Under the pieces are notes generated by a model, which had not been told where the DNA came from, did no database searches, and was given only the letters and a program-made list of their open reading frames with translations. DNA of 64,000 nucleotides from Indolivaga macrotermitis (GTDB lineage Bacteria; Bacteroidota; Bacteroidia; Bacteroidales; Dysgonomonadaceae). Positions 34,258 through 42,047 of the stretch are shown in pieces (position 1 is the first letter of the stretch; every line of letters starts with the position of its first letter). The stretch lies in NCBI RefSeq assembly GCF_900128985.1, contig NZ_FQUC01000007.1:1-64000 (forward strand), in the 5' to 3' direction. The translations under genes were made by a program, and so were the position numbers.

Positions 34258-35099
34258 TTGGTAGCCTCCTTTCCTGATACACAATTAAACCGCTGCAACA
34301 TTCCTCTAGGTGTGATACGTCGATGAATCATTTCCTGCCTTGTCTTATGAATTCTCTCGTCTGAATAATCAGAAAAGAAGCCATTCCTTTCTTTTTTAGA
34401 TAGAATACAGTAATAAGGTTCAGCCTTAATGAAGAAATCCGTTCTTGTATATCTTTTTGCACAGTCGGGGCAAATGCAATCAAGTAGAATATCCTTTTTG
34501 TTGTTAGGATTGTGCATATTGATAGTTTCATTTATTGAGTCGTCTGCATGTTCTAGTAATGCTAATTTATGACCGTCAGAAGCAACAAAATTGATACGCC
34601 CAGCTGATACGTCAAAATATACACCATTCATTACAGGCCTTAACTCATCATTAGCGGAACAAAAGGAAGTTTTTTCAATTCCGTTTAGAAGAACTTTTGC
34701 AGAGATCGAAAGTTTGGTTGTATCGTTGGTGCTTTTATCTTTAGGATATTCATCTGGTGCTTTACCAACTAATTCAAATTTGCCCCCTTTGTATTTAACC
34801 GTGATACCTAATTTATCGTCAATTATGATCGTAATAGGTTGTTCCGGTAATGTCTTTAATGCTTCTATTATCAATTTAGGTTCAATACAGATAGAAATAT
34901 TGTTATCTGTTAATATCCCTTCAATTGAAGTATTCATTCTGCCTTGGTAATCGGCAGCCGAAATGTTTACTTTTCCATCTTGGATATTCAATAGAATATT
35001 TTCCAATATAGGAAGAGTCGATTTAGGTGAAATGATTTTACTAACCGAAATTAATCGTTTAAGTAGTTCAGAACTTGAAATGGTTATAGTACTTGTCAT
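34254..35099 (-). CDS. Sliding-clamp-like protein with zinc C-terminus
   Basis: 281 residues. Residues 1-188 follow DnaN domains I and part of II: L-L-K-R-L-I-S-V-S-K-I, P-I-L-E-N-I-L-L, G-K-F-E-L-V-G-K-A-P-D-E-Y-P, M-N-G-V-Y-F-D and A-S-D-G-H-K-L-A. Domain III is missing. From M195 the sequence changes to a separate module with C208, C210 and C213 (C-I-C-P-D-C) and a basic C-terminus. A full bacterial clamp is about 370 residues. The gene begins the replication operon and follows a structured leader. Confidence 0.7.
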   Translation of the reverse strand: MTSTITISSSELLKRLISVSKIISPKSTLPILENILLNIQDGKVNISAADYQGRMNTSIEGILTDNNISICIEPKLIIEALKTLPEQPITIIIDDKLGITVKYKGGKFELVGKAPDEYPKDKSTNDTTKLSISAKVLLNGIEKTSFCSANDELRPVMNGVYFDVSAGRINFVASDGHKLALLEHADDSINETINMHNPNNKKDILLDCICPDCAKRYTRTDFFIKAEPYYCILSKKERNGFFSDYSDERIHKTRQEMIHRRITPRGMLQRFNCVSGKEATK

Positions 35100-35143
35100 A
35101 ATGCCTTTTGTTTTTGAAGGCTACCAGACAAAGTATTTTATAG

Positions 35144-35212
35144 GAATTCACAAGAAAGTATGAGGGAAATATATAAGCGCAAAAATGCCGAACTCATACT
35201 TTCTATGAATTC
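35144..35212 (-). repeat. Inverted repeat within the replication leader
   Basis: Arm 35144-35164 is the near-reverse complement of 35193-35212 (18 of about 20 positions pair). The second arm lies inside the terminator hairpin. The downstream arm could pair in cis or in trans with the short terminated RNA, or both could be protein sites. Confidence 0.65.
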
Positions 35213-35262
35213 GGCTCAACTATTCGTTGCAAATATATTCAATAATTTTTCACATACGCAAA
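35180..35262 (-). promoter_or_regulatory. Promoter and promoter-proximal terminator of the replication operon
   Basis: Minus strand: TTTG (35259-35262), 21-base spacer, TATATTTG (35230-35237). Transcription would begin near 35223. A 12-base stem with a five-base loop (35187-35215, one G-T pair) follows, then a T run (35181-35185). This is an intrinsic terminator only about 40 bases into the message, 80 bases before the clamp-like gene. Confidence 0.7.
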
Positions 35263-35354
35263 TTATTATTGAATTATTTTTTTATAATAATTTTGAATGT
35301 AAATAAAATACTTCGTCTTCCTATGTGTTTTCCTGAGTACTCTCCTAAGTACAT

Positions 35355-35392
35355 AAAAAAATAAAGCGTGCAAACTATTCATTTACACGCTT
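35355..35392 (-). terminator. Terminator downstream of tRNA-Lys
   Basis: On the minus strand AAGCGTG/CACGCTT (35386-35392 and 35364-35370) form a stem, followed by TATTTTTTT. It ends the tRNA transcript, just before the prophage. Confidence 0.75.
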
Positions 35393-35409
35393 ATTGCCAT
35401 CATTAAAAG

Positions 35410-35482
35410 TGACCCCGGAGAGGCTCGAACTCTCGACCCAATGATTAAGAGTCATTTGCTCTACCAACTGAGCTACGGAGTC
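35410..35482 (-). tRNA. tRNA-Lys (CTT anticodon)
   Basis: 73-base cloverleaf on the minus strand. The acceptor is GACTCCG/CGGGGTC, the D-stem GCTC/GAGC with AGTTGGTA loop, and the anticodon stem AATGA/TCATT with loop CTCTTAA (anticodon CTT). The variable loop is GGGTC, the T-stem GAGAG/CTCTC with loop TTCGAGC, the discriminator A. CCA is not encoded. The prophage lies downstream of its 3' end; a duplicated 3' end was not seen in the window. Confidence 0.95.
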
Positions 35483-35611
35483 TTTCTGCTTTTCTAAAAG
35501 CACTACAAAAGTAAAATAAAATATTTATTCAAAGAGGCTTTTTTCAAAAAATTACATATATAAAAACTTCTTGAATATCGATCATTTCTATAAACACAAC
35601 GTCATTATAAG

Positions 35612-35619
35612 TATATTTG
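35612..35619 (+). promoter_or_regulatory. -7 box of the mutY promoter
   Basis: TATATTTG matches the Bacteroidetes TAnnTTTG consensus 36 bases before the mutY ATG. No good -33 TTTG is at the ideal distance. Confidence 0.6.
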
Positions 35620-35655
35620 TAATCTGTTTCAATAACATCAACGAAGTAACTATCT

Positions 35656-36738
35656 ATGAATCAAGATTCACAATTTATAAGCAGAACAATTATAGAATGG
35701 TACAATCATCACAAAAGAGATCTGCCCTGGCGTGAAACTAAAGATCCGTATCGAATCTGGATTTCGGAAATAATACTGCAACAGACACGGGTGGTTCAGG
35801 GATACGATTATTATATACGGTTTGTAGATACATTTCCCGATATCATTCAATTAGCAGATGCAGACGAAGATCAGGTATTAAAGCTCTGGCAAGGCTTAGG
35901 ATACTATAGCCGGGCTCGTAACTTACATACAGCGGCTAAGCAAGTTCGCGACAACTTTAAAGGCTCTTTTCCCCGAACGTATGAAGATATTTTATCTTTG
36001 AAAGGAGTCGGAGAATATACTGCCGCGGCGATCGGCTCTTTCGCATTCGAGCTTCCTTATGCAGTGGTAGATGGTAATGTATTCCGGGTTTTATCCCGGC
36101 TATTTGCCATAGATACTCCGATCGATACATCTACAGGAAAAAAATTGTTTACTGAGCTCGCCAACGAGTTATTAGATACAAAACAACCCGGATTGTACAA
36201 CCAATCCATAATGGATTTCGGAGCATTACAGTGTGTACCCCAGTCTCCCGATTGCCCTAATTGTCCTTTATCAGACAAATGTATGGCATACGCTCAGGGT
36301 AAAGTGAGCAGTTATCCTGTAAAACAAGGAAAGACCAAAGTAAAAGAACGGTTCTTTAATTATTTGGACATTCATTACAAAAACAACACATACATACAAA
36401 AACGTACAGCAAATGACATCTGGAAGAATCTATACGAACTTCCTCTTATCGAAACAGGTAGCGAACTTACCTTAGAAGAATTACAGCAAACACAGCCTTT
36501 TACGGATATTCTCCAAAACGCAGGTAATATATCTATCCGCCCTGTAAGCTTTACTTTAAAGCATATATTATCACACCGCATTATCTACGCTAAATTCTAT
36601 AAGATAGATATTACTGATGATACATTGCTTAAGGATAGGTTTATTAAGATAGACAAATCCCAACTGGACAACTACGCAATATCGCGACTTGTCGACAAAT
36701 ATTTCGAGAAACAGGCTAAACCGGATTTATTTCTCTGA
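35656..36738 (+). CDS. mutY: A/G-specific adenine glycosylase MutY
   Basis: 360 residues, full length. The N-terminal domain has L-P-W-R near 23-26, the helix-hairpin-helix L-K-G-V-G-E-Y-T-A-A-A-I-G near 116-128 and the catalytic Asp in V-V-D-G-N-V-F-R. The [4Fe-4S] cluster cysteines are C-x6-C-x2-C-x5-C near 194-210. The C-terminal Nudix-like MutT domain reads the opposite 8-oxoguanine. It removes A mispaired with 8-oxoG. A host gene immediately left of the integrated island. Confidence 0.95.
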   Translation: MNQDSQFISRTIIEWYNHHKRDLPWRETKDPYRIWISEIILQQTRVVQGYDYYIRFVDTFPDIIQLADADEDQVLKLWQGLGYYSRARNLHTAAKQVRDNFKGSFPRTYEDILSLKGVGEYTAAAIGSFAFELPYAVVDGNVFRVLSRLFAIDTPIDTSTGKKLFTELANELLDTKQPGLYNQSIMDFGALQCVPQSPDCPNCPLSDKCMAYAQGKVSSYPVKQGKTKVKERFFNYLDIHYKNNTYIQKRTANDIWKNLYELPLIETGSELTLEELQQTQPFTDILQNAGNISIRPVSFTLKHILSHRIIYAKFYKIDITDDTLLKDRFIKIDKSQLDNYAISRLVDKYFEKQAKPDLFL

Positions 36739-36745
36739 GAAATCG

Positions 36746-36753
36746 TATCTTTG
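36746..36753 (+). promoter_or_regulatory. Original promoter -7 box of the phosphatase gene, now stranded
   Basis: TATCTTTG lies 37 bases before the orphaned start codon at 36790. With the island inserted it now points at the 16-codon remnant and, beyond it, the integrase gene. Confidence 0.6.
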
Positions 36754-36789
36754 CAGACTCTTTTACTTACAAATTGTCAATAAGATATT

Positions 36790-36840
36790 ATGAAATCAGA
36801 AAAATACAAAATACTCTTTGTCTGCCTCGGAAACAAATAA
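36790..36840 (+). pseudogene. Orphaned 5' end of the phosphatase gene
   Basis: ATG 36790 encodes M-K-S-E-K-Y-K-I-L-F-V-C-L-G-N-K then TAA. The L-F-V-C-L-G-N part is identical to residues 13-19 of the intact protein at 46903. The island cut the original gene inside the catalytic loop, and the sequence then runs into element DNA. Confidence 0.85.
36814..36835 (+). repeat. attL-type direct repeat
   Basis: 22 bases identical to 46939-46960 except for one A/G difference (position 36831 versus 46956). The first 17 bases (CTCTTTGTCTGCCTCGG) are exact. It encodes part of the phosphatase P-loop. Confidence 0.9.
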
Positions 36841-36906
36841 TGTTTTTATTTAAATTTATAATAATCTTATTATTAATAATATAAAAATTAGTTACTACAT
36901 TTGGAA

Positions 36907-36956
36907 TGTAAACCAATTTATATTTTTATTGGTTTTATGTAAACTGCAATGTAAAC
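36907..36956. promoter_or_regulatory. Probable integrase arm-type binding sites, left end
   Basis: TGTAAAC occurs at 36907-36913, 36938-36944 and 36950-36956. The first is part of an inverted repeat AAACCAAT/ATTGGTTT (36910-36917, 36928-36935). The same word recurs at the right end, at 46868-46874 (exact) and 46880-46886 (one change). Repeats at both ends beside the att core are typical of tyrosine recombinase arm sites. They also sit in the integrase gene leader, so the enzyme may control its own gene. Confidence 0.55.
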
Positions 36957-36967
36957 TAATTTTATAT

Positions 36968-38512
36968 ATGAAAGCTACTGTTTCTGCAATTCTTTATACA
37001 TCCAAAACCTTAGCAAATGGCGAACATCCAATTATGTTGCGAGTGTGTTATAATGGGAAAAGAGCATACAAAAGCATAAAAATATCTTGTCTTTCAAAGG
37101 ATTGGAATAAAGAGAAAGAAGAAGTCAGGAGCAAACACCCATATAGCAATACACTTAATTCTATTATTAATAAGGAGTTATCTTTATTAAAAGAAGTAGT
37201 ATTGGATTATGAAAGGACGGAAAAGCCCTATTCAGCAAAAACGCTTGTAGAAGAAATATCTAAACCTCTACCTTCAAGAAAAACTTTGTTAGAATTGATT
37301 GATGATAGGGTACAATATTTCAAAATAGAAAAAGGAGAATATAATACCTCAACAGGATATAGAACACTATATAACCTAATCAAGAAATTTTCACCAACCA
37401 AAGACTATGAATTATTTGAAATAAATCGGGATTGGTTGCGAGAATTTGAAACTTTTCTGAGAAAAACAAATAAAAGAGATACAAGTATATATAAACACTT
37501 CTGTTGCCTAAAAGCATCTATTAATCATGCTATCAATAAAGGATTTATTCTAAAAGATAATAATCCGTTTAATGGCTTTGGACAGAATTTAGATAGGAGA
37601 ACCAAGAAAAGAGCTTTGTCTCTTGATGAAATGAATTGTTTATTGCATTATTTTACACAAAACTATCGTTGTGTACATTTGGATAATACTTATCAACTTT
37701 ATTATCAGAACTATGTTTTTCATGAAGGAAAAGCTTTACGACATGATTGTGAACCTGTCCATCCAAGAAGAGATGAAGTAGAAGATTTTGAAGATAAAAC
37801 AGTTCGGAAATTTTGGAATGACTATTTCAAAAAAGAGGGATATAATAAACTTCATCCTCAACTTGATAGTGAAGGAGTTGCTTTGAGCCTATTTCTCTGT
37901 TCCTATATAATGCAAGGCTTAGCCATGATAGATTTAGCAAATCTTCGATGGAGAGACCTTAAATTGCTGTCTATGTTAGATGAAAAGAAGTATTTGCAGG
38001 ATTATGACCTTCATGGTAAAGATTATGCAGAAGCTCACAAAGTACATAAACACTATTATGAGATTAATCTTTTAAGAAATAAGACGAAGAAACCAACTAA
38101 AATAATTGTGGATTTAGATGATTTCAACTCTTTTGCTTGTTTGTTTCTTCCATCGGTCAAAACATATAATGAGAATAATTATATATTTGGTGTTTTCGAC
38201 ATAGGACAGGATGAAGCAACCAAATTTAGTCGGATGACTTATGTTAATTATTTAGTTAACCATAATTTGAAGAAAGCAGCTAAAAGAGCAGGGTTAAGCA
38301 CTGATATAACCTTTTATTCTGCCCGACATTCCTATGCTTCACAACTATACCATCAGGGAGTTTCTATTAGCCTCATAGCTCAGAATATGGGACGGGATGT
38401 TTCGAATATCGAGACCTATCTTAAAGAATTTGATGATAAGCGAATTATAGAAGCGAATAGGAATATTTGGTTTTATGCTACTGCTGATTATCAGAAAATT
38501 AAAACTGAATAA
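36968..38512 (+). CDS. int: Tyrosine recombinase (island integrase)
   Basis: 514 residues from ATG 36968 (M-K-A-T-V-S-A-I-L-Y); a longer reading from 36929 would start within the arm-site repeats. The N-terminal arm-DNA-binding domain (1-90) is of the Bacteroidetes integrase type. A SAM-like core-binding domain spans about 100-210. The catalytic domain contains the first Arg in L-A-N-L-R-W-R-D-L, the H-x-x-R-like S-A-R-H-S-Y-A-S, and the nucleophilic Tyr in I-E-T-Y-L-K-E-F near the end. Insertion of about 60 residues before the catalytic Arg is notable. Confidence 0.9.
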   Translation: MKATVSAILYTSKTLANGEHPIMLRVCYNGKRAYKSIKISCLSKDWNKEKEEVRSKHPYSNTLNSIINKELSLLKEVVLDYERTEKPYSAKTLVEEISKPLPSRKTLLELIDDRVQYFKIEKGEYNTSTGYRTLYNLIKKFSPTKDYELFEINRDWLREFETFLRKTNKRDTSIYKHFCCLKASINHAINKGFILKDNNPFNGFGQNLDRRTKKRALSLDEMNCLLHYFTQNYRCVHLDNTYQLYYQNYVFHEGKALRHDCEPVHPRRDEVEDFEDKTVRKFWNDYFKKEGYNKLHPQLDSEGVALSLFLCSYIMQGLAMIDLANLRWRDLKLLSMLDEKKYLQDYDLHGKDYAEAHKVHKHYYEINLLRNKTKKPTKIIVDLDDFNSFACLFLPSVKTYNENNYIFGVFDIGQDEATKFSRMTYVNYLVNHNLKKAAKRAGLSTDITFYSARHSYASQLYHQGVSISLIAQNMGRDVSNIETYLKEFDDKRIIEANRNIWFYATADYQKIKTE

Positions 38513-38659
38513 CCTCATGCCGTACGGACGGGAGGCGTGTATCCATGTAAGCAAAAGCTATTAAACTATGGGGTACTTTTGAACTTGGGTAATGGTCTCT
38601 ATCGCTCTCTTTAAAAATTTTTGGTTTTAAAAATTTCTAAAAATACAAGTTGAACTATA

Positions 38660-40297
38660 TTAAACTTCATCAACAACAATACCACCATTGTTATAATATA
38701 TATCTACCTCCCCTTCTTCCAATTTTCTTAATAATTCTTTATCATCAGAATCAGATACAGAAAGATTGTCTGTAAACTTAAATAAATCGCCTTGGTGGGA
38801 TTTATCCATATCAAGCTGCGTCTTTCTTCGGTTTGGCTCAAAAAACTCAATAGAACAGGTCGGAGATAGGTTATATTCATCATACACTTTCTCTATAACC
38901 TTTTCTATATCATCAGGGGTGTATCGATTAACCTTATCTGTATCTAAAATAACAATGGCATCATGTATTGATAAGGCATCACAACCACGCTTTTTGTACA
39001 GGTTAGTGAGTATCTTGTGAAAGATATCGCTTTCCAATTTCATCATCTCATGGCTTAGTTTGGTTCTGTCATCATTAGGTTTATGTTCATTTATTATCCT
39101 ATAAACAGTCGGGTATATCTTTTTGAAGGTCTTTGCAAACTTCTTATGTAAGGTTGTCTTTGATTTGGAGTAAAAAACCTCTCTAAACAAAGTTATCTTT
39201 ACATCCTTACGTTCCAATCCATCAGCCTTAAAAAGTTCCGTAAAATCATCCCAAAACACACCCATTGAAGTAGAATATATATACTTGATTATGTCTTTGG
39301 GTAATTTGTCTAATTTTGCATTTTTGTGATTTTTTATATATCTGTTAATCTGATTAATAGATTTTGTAGTATAATCATATTGATAGTGATATAATATATA
39401 ATTTATAATATCTTTATTTATAAATTTATAATAATCATAAATAAAATAATTAAACAATAATGGATGTGAATTCTTTATATCAATACTAAATTTAATATTA
39501 AGAAAATCTTTAAATGGTTTTGGTGTTGAACTTAATATTGAATAAATTCTATCATTATCATCTATTGATTGAATTCTAAAATCATCATTATTATGTTCTA
39601 TGTATTTATCTAATATATTGTAATAATAGGCTTTTTGAAAATTACTCATGTATGGGCGAGTATTTATATATTCGGTTGCTTCATTAATATATTTAAATTT
39701 TAAATTTTTTAAAATTCTATTATAGCTATCACATAGGTTCTTTTTCTCAATTGGCAATGTATTATAGAATTTAATGTATTCTTTTTCTAACAAATGGTCC
39801 ATTTCATCCCTATACTTTATCAATGTTAAATGAGTTGTGTAGTATTTTCCAACCCTATTTATATAATCTTTGGTTATTTGATATGCCATTGAATGCCTCC
39901 CTATACTATAACGATTATCAACATTAATTATATTCATATATTGAAGTGCATTTATAATCTTTTTATAATCATTTCCCAACACTTTTTGCATAGCAGAAGC
40001 ATTCAGCCTTGCCCAACCATATTTATTGTTAATACATCGTTTACATAGAATATGTATAAGGAATTCTATTTTCTTTTTTAATTTATCTTCGTCTTTATCT
40101 ATCAGATTATCTTTTAATTCATTTCGTTTAATATCTTCTTTGAGAAAAGACATTTGAATAGGTGTTGGATTATTCGGGATATGAATTTCTTGTTTATAGT
40201 TGACTTCTCTAAACTTTTTCAAAACCTGATTCATATCAAGCTCCTTTATGTAAAATAGAATAATCTTACCGTCTTTTTCTTTATATGTTTTTGCCAT
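38660..40297 (-). CDS. Family-A polymerase-like replication protein without exonuclease
   Basis: 545 residues. Residues about 95-145 look like a winged helix (L-N-A-S-A-M-Q-K-V-L-G). The palm motifs follow in order: motif A D-I-K-N-S-H-P-L-L-F (D273), motif B R-K-D-V-K-I-T-L-F-R-E-V-F-Y (363-376), and motif C S-I-H-D-A-I-V-I (H445, D446). This order and spacing fit DNA polymerase I/T7-type palms, with motif A changed from the usual S-x-I-E to an N-S-H-P form. There is no 3'-5' exonuclease domain. Identification is from motifs only. It probably replicates the excised island. Confidence 0.6.
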   Translation of the reverse strand: MAKTYKEKDGKIILFYIKELDMNQVLKKFREVNYKQEIHIPNNPTPIQMSFLKEDIKRNELKDNLIDKDEDKLKKKIEFLIHILCKRCINNKYGWARLNASAMQKVLGNDYKKIINALQYMNIINVDNRYSIGRHSMAYQITKDYINRVGKYYTTHLTLIKYRDEMDHLLEKEYIKFYNTLPIEKKNLCDSYNRILKNLKFKYINEATEYINTRPYMSNFQKAYYYNILDKYIEHNNDDFRIQSIDDNDRIYSILSSTPKPFKDFLNIKFSIDIKNSHPLLFNYFIYDYYKFINKDIINYILYHYQYDYTTKSINQINRYIKNHKNAKLDKLPKDIIKYIYSTSMGVFWDDFTELFKADGLERKDVKITLFREVFYSKSKTTLHKKFAKTFKKIYPTVYRIINEHKPNDDRTKLSHEMMKLESDIFHKILTNLYKKRGCDALSIHDAIVILDTDKVNRYTPDDIEKVIEKVYDEYNLSPTCSIEFFEPNRRKTQLDMDKSHQGDLFKFTDNLSVSDSDDKELLRKLEEGEVDIYYNNGGIVVDEV

Positions 40298-40399
40298 GGT
40301 ATAGGTGTTTTTCCAAATTGTATAATATTTATATTATATATAAATATAGTTTAATATAGTACAAAATTAAAAATAATGATAATAATAATTACAGAAGAC

Positions 40400-40579
40400 A
40401 TGGCAAAACGTTTATTTCGTGAGGCATCAGAGGCAACTAAAACTTTGATGTCCATCAAAAAACAGGGCTGTAACAACCCTAATTATGGTAAAAAAAGGAG
40501 TGAAGAAACACGCAAAAAAATTAGTAATTCGTTAAAAATGGCATGGGAAAATATTCCAAATAAACCTTCTAATGAGTGA
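40400..40579 (+). CDS. NUMOD3-type mini-protein
   Basis: 59 residues from ATG 40400. The C-terminal part N-P-N-Y-G-K-K-R-S-E-E-T-R-K-K-I-S matches the NUMOD3 DNA-binding motif that normally follows GIY-YIG or HNH nuclease domains in homing endonucleases. No nuclease domain is present. It is divergent from the polymerase-like gene and could bind its promoter; this is inference. Confidence 0.6.
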   Translation: MAKRLFREASEATKTLMSIKKQGCNNPNYGKKRSEETRKKISNSLKMAWENIPNKPSNE

Positions 40580-40643
40580 TTTATATAGATATTCCTAAAA
40601 ATTAATTATATTTGTCTCAATAATAATTTATTAATATAGTATT

Positions 40644-40874
40644 ATGGCAAATTTAATGAAGAAGGATAAAATAATTGAGCAATCAATTAAGCATAAAAAA
40701 GAGGATAGAATACATATTATAACAAGTATTCTTCAATCATTATCAGAAGAAGATAACAATAATAAACTTCAAGTTGAAATTGATATTTTGAAAAAAGAAT
40801 TGGATTTATATAAGAAAAATTCTTCTAAAATTATACGTGAATATGTAAATAATGAGTTGAAAAAGCAAGAATAA
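40644..40874 (+). CDS. Small coiled-coil protein
   Basis: 76 residues, very charged, with a heptad-like helix over the last 45 residues (K-L-Q-V-E-I-D-I-L-K-K-E-L-D-L-Y). It follows the NUMOD3 mini-protein by 64 bases and ends before a bidirectional terminator. It may partner the replication or DNA-binding proteins. Function unknown. Confidence 0.5.
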   Translation: MANLMKKDKIIEQSIKHKKEDRIHIITSILQSLSEEDNNNKLQVEIDILKKELDLYKKNSSKIIREYVNNELKKQE

Positions 40875-41027
40875 TTTAAGCAACTTGACACGTACGGCAA
40901 TGTGTTCCGAATTGTATATTATTCTCTATTTTAACATACTCAATTAATAGCTAATATATTAAGTAAATGTTAGTGCAAAAAATAGATTATCTTACGTGCG
41001 TTCGCTTTAAAAAGATTATAAAAAAAA

Positions 41028-41056
41028 TAAAAGGTTGTTCTTCAAACAACCTTTTT
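41028..41056. terminator. Bidirectional terminator
   Basis: AAAAAGGTTGTT/AACAACCTTTTT hairpin (arms 41033-41039 and 41045-41051 with A/T flanks) serves the plus-strand mini-genes and the minus-strand lipoprotein genes. The rest of 40875-41071 shows no gene. Confidence 0.85.
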
Positions 41057-41071
41057 AATTAGATATTTTAT

Positions 41072-41989
41072 TTATGGTATATATAAATCGGATAATTTAA
41101 GCCATCCTTTTGTCGTATTGCCTTCCATATTCACATATTCAACATAAGCAAACCCATTTTCTTCTTTTAATATATTTACTAAATCATTTTCAACCAAATA
41201 TGTTTTTTGTACACTTTCTTTATTTGGCTCAGAATGAAAATATGTTTTTTTATCAACAAATCTTGTAGTAATTTCTTTACTATTATCTTCTTGCGGAGTA
41301 CTATTTATCAACTCTTTACTAATGCTATTCTCATTATTATCTTTTCTAAATGAATATCCATTACCAATGCTGATTAGCTTATCATAGCTATTCAAGTGCA
41401 TAGTTATATTTTCATTTCCTAATGTTGCATAAAGTTCACTATCTTTAATAAAATATGTACCCTCAATGCCTTTCAACTTTAATGTATTATTATCTCTAAT
41501 TGTAAGATTAATTATACCCATTCCATCAATATAAGCAGACCAATTTCCTAAAATCCAATTATATAATGAAGTTGTTTCTTTATTGATATTTGATTGAGGT
41601 TTATTTTCCTGATTATTAGCATTTGTTTGAGTATCTGTAATCTTTGTATATGGTGTACCATCATGTTTTGCTTTTTCATTGTCGTAGCCATCATAAACAT
41701 ATCCATCTCTTAAAAATAGTACATCTCCTCTCAATGTTTCTACTTTTATTCCATTATGATAATAATCCCAACTACCTCCCCATTCTTGCCATCCATTATC
41801 AATAGTCATCTTTATAGTTTTATCTTCATATAATTTCAGTTTAATATTAAGCGGTTTTAAGGCACTCAATTTAGCATTAAAGGAATAATATCCATTAGTA
41901 GGGTTAGAAGAACTATTACCACTATTAGAGCAAGAGTAATTGATTAATAACATCAATATAATAATTAAAATAAGTTTTAAATTTTTCAT
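41072..41989 (-). CDS. Lipoprotein with SH3-like C-terminal domain
   Basis: 305 residues. Signal peptide 1-19 ends in a lipobox (I-N-Y-S-C), followed by Ser/Asn residues. Two beta-rich domains of similar type (each with N-G/G-S-W and I-x-L-T-I-like strands) cover about 30-110 and 145-215. An Asn-rich linker and an SH3-like domain (about 240-305, V-D-K-K-T-Y-F-H-S-E-P to G-W-L-K-L-S-D-L-Y) follow. SH3 domains bind peptidoglycan or peptides. It is in an operon with the next lipoprotein. Confidence 0.7.
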   Translation of the reverse strand: MKNLKLILIIILMLLINYSCSNSGNSSSNPTNGYYSFNAKLSALKPLNIKLKLYEDKTIKMTIDNGWQEWGGSWDYYHNGIKVETLRGDVLFLRDGYVYDGYDNEKAKHDGTPYTKITDTQTNANNQENKPQSNINKETTSLYNWILGNWSAYIDGMGIINLTIRDNNTLKLKGIEGTYFIKDSELYATLGNENITMHLNSYDKLISIGNGYSFRKDNNENSISKELINSTPQEDNSKEITTRFVDKKTYFHSEPNKESVQKTYLVENDLVNILKEENGFAYVEYVNMEGNTTKGWLKLSDLYIP

Positions 41990-42047
41990 ATTATTAATGA
42001 TTAATTATAGATAAAAATATAGATTATTTTTTGTGATAGCAGTTAAA

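Larger units (their letters stand above)
1..35262. mobile_element. Siphovirus-type prophage (left end outside window)
   Basis: Terminase, portal, HK97-type protease, capsid, tape measure, holin, repressor and replication genes lie together without host genes between them, which marks a tailed temperate phage. The right limit is set provisionally at the promoter of the replication operon (35230-35262). The true attachment site could lie anywhere up to the tRNA-Lys at 35410. No integrase is visible, so it is presumably left of the window. The genes form two outward minus-strand blocks and one long plus-strand block. Confidence 0.9.

Noticed and set aside
35410-35482. tRNA-Lys 3' end as the prophage attachment site
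   Set aside because: No second copy of the tRNA 3' end is present in the window and a terminator separates the tRNA from phage genes; the left end is unseen, so it stays open.
38518-40899. Nine-base inverted pair TGCCGTACG/CGTACGGCA flanking the polymerase-like module
   Set aside because: Too short to separate from chance over 10 kb, and it does not coincide with any gene boundary or duplication.
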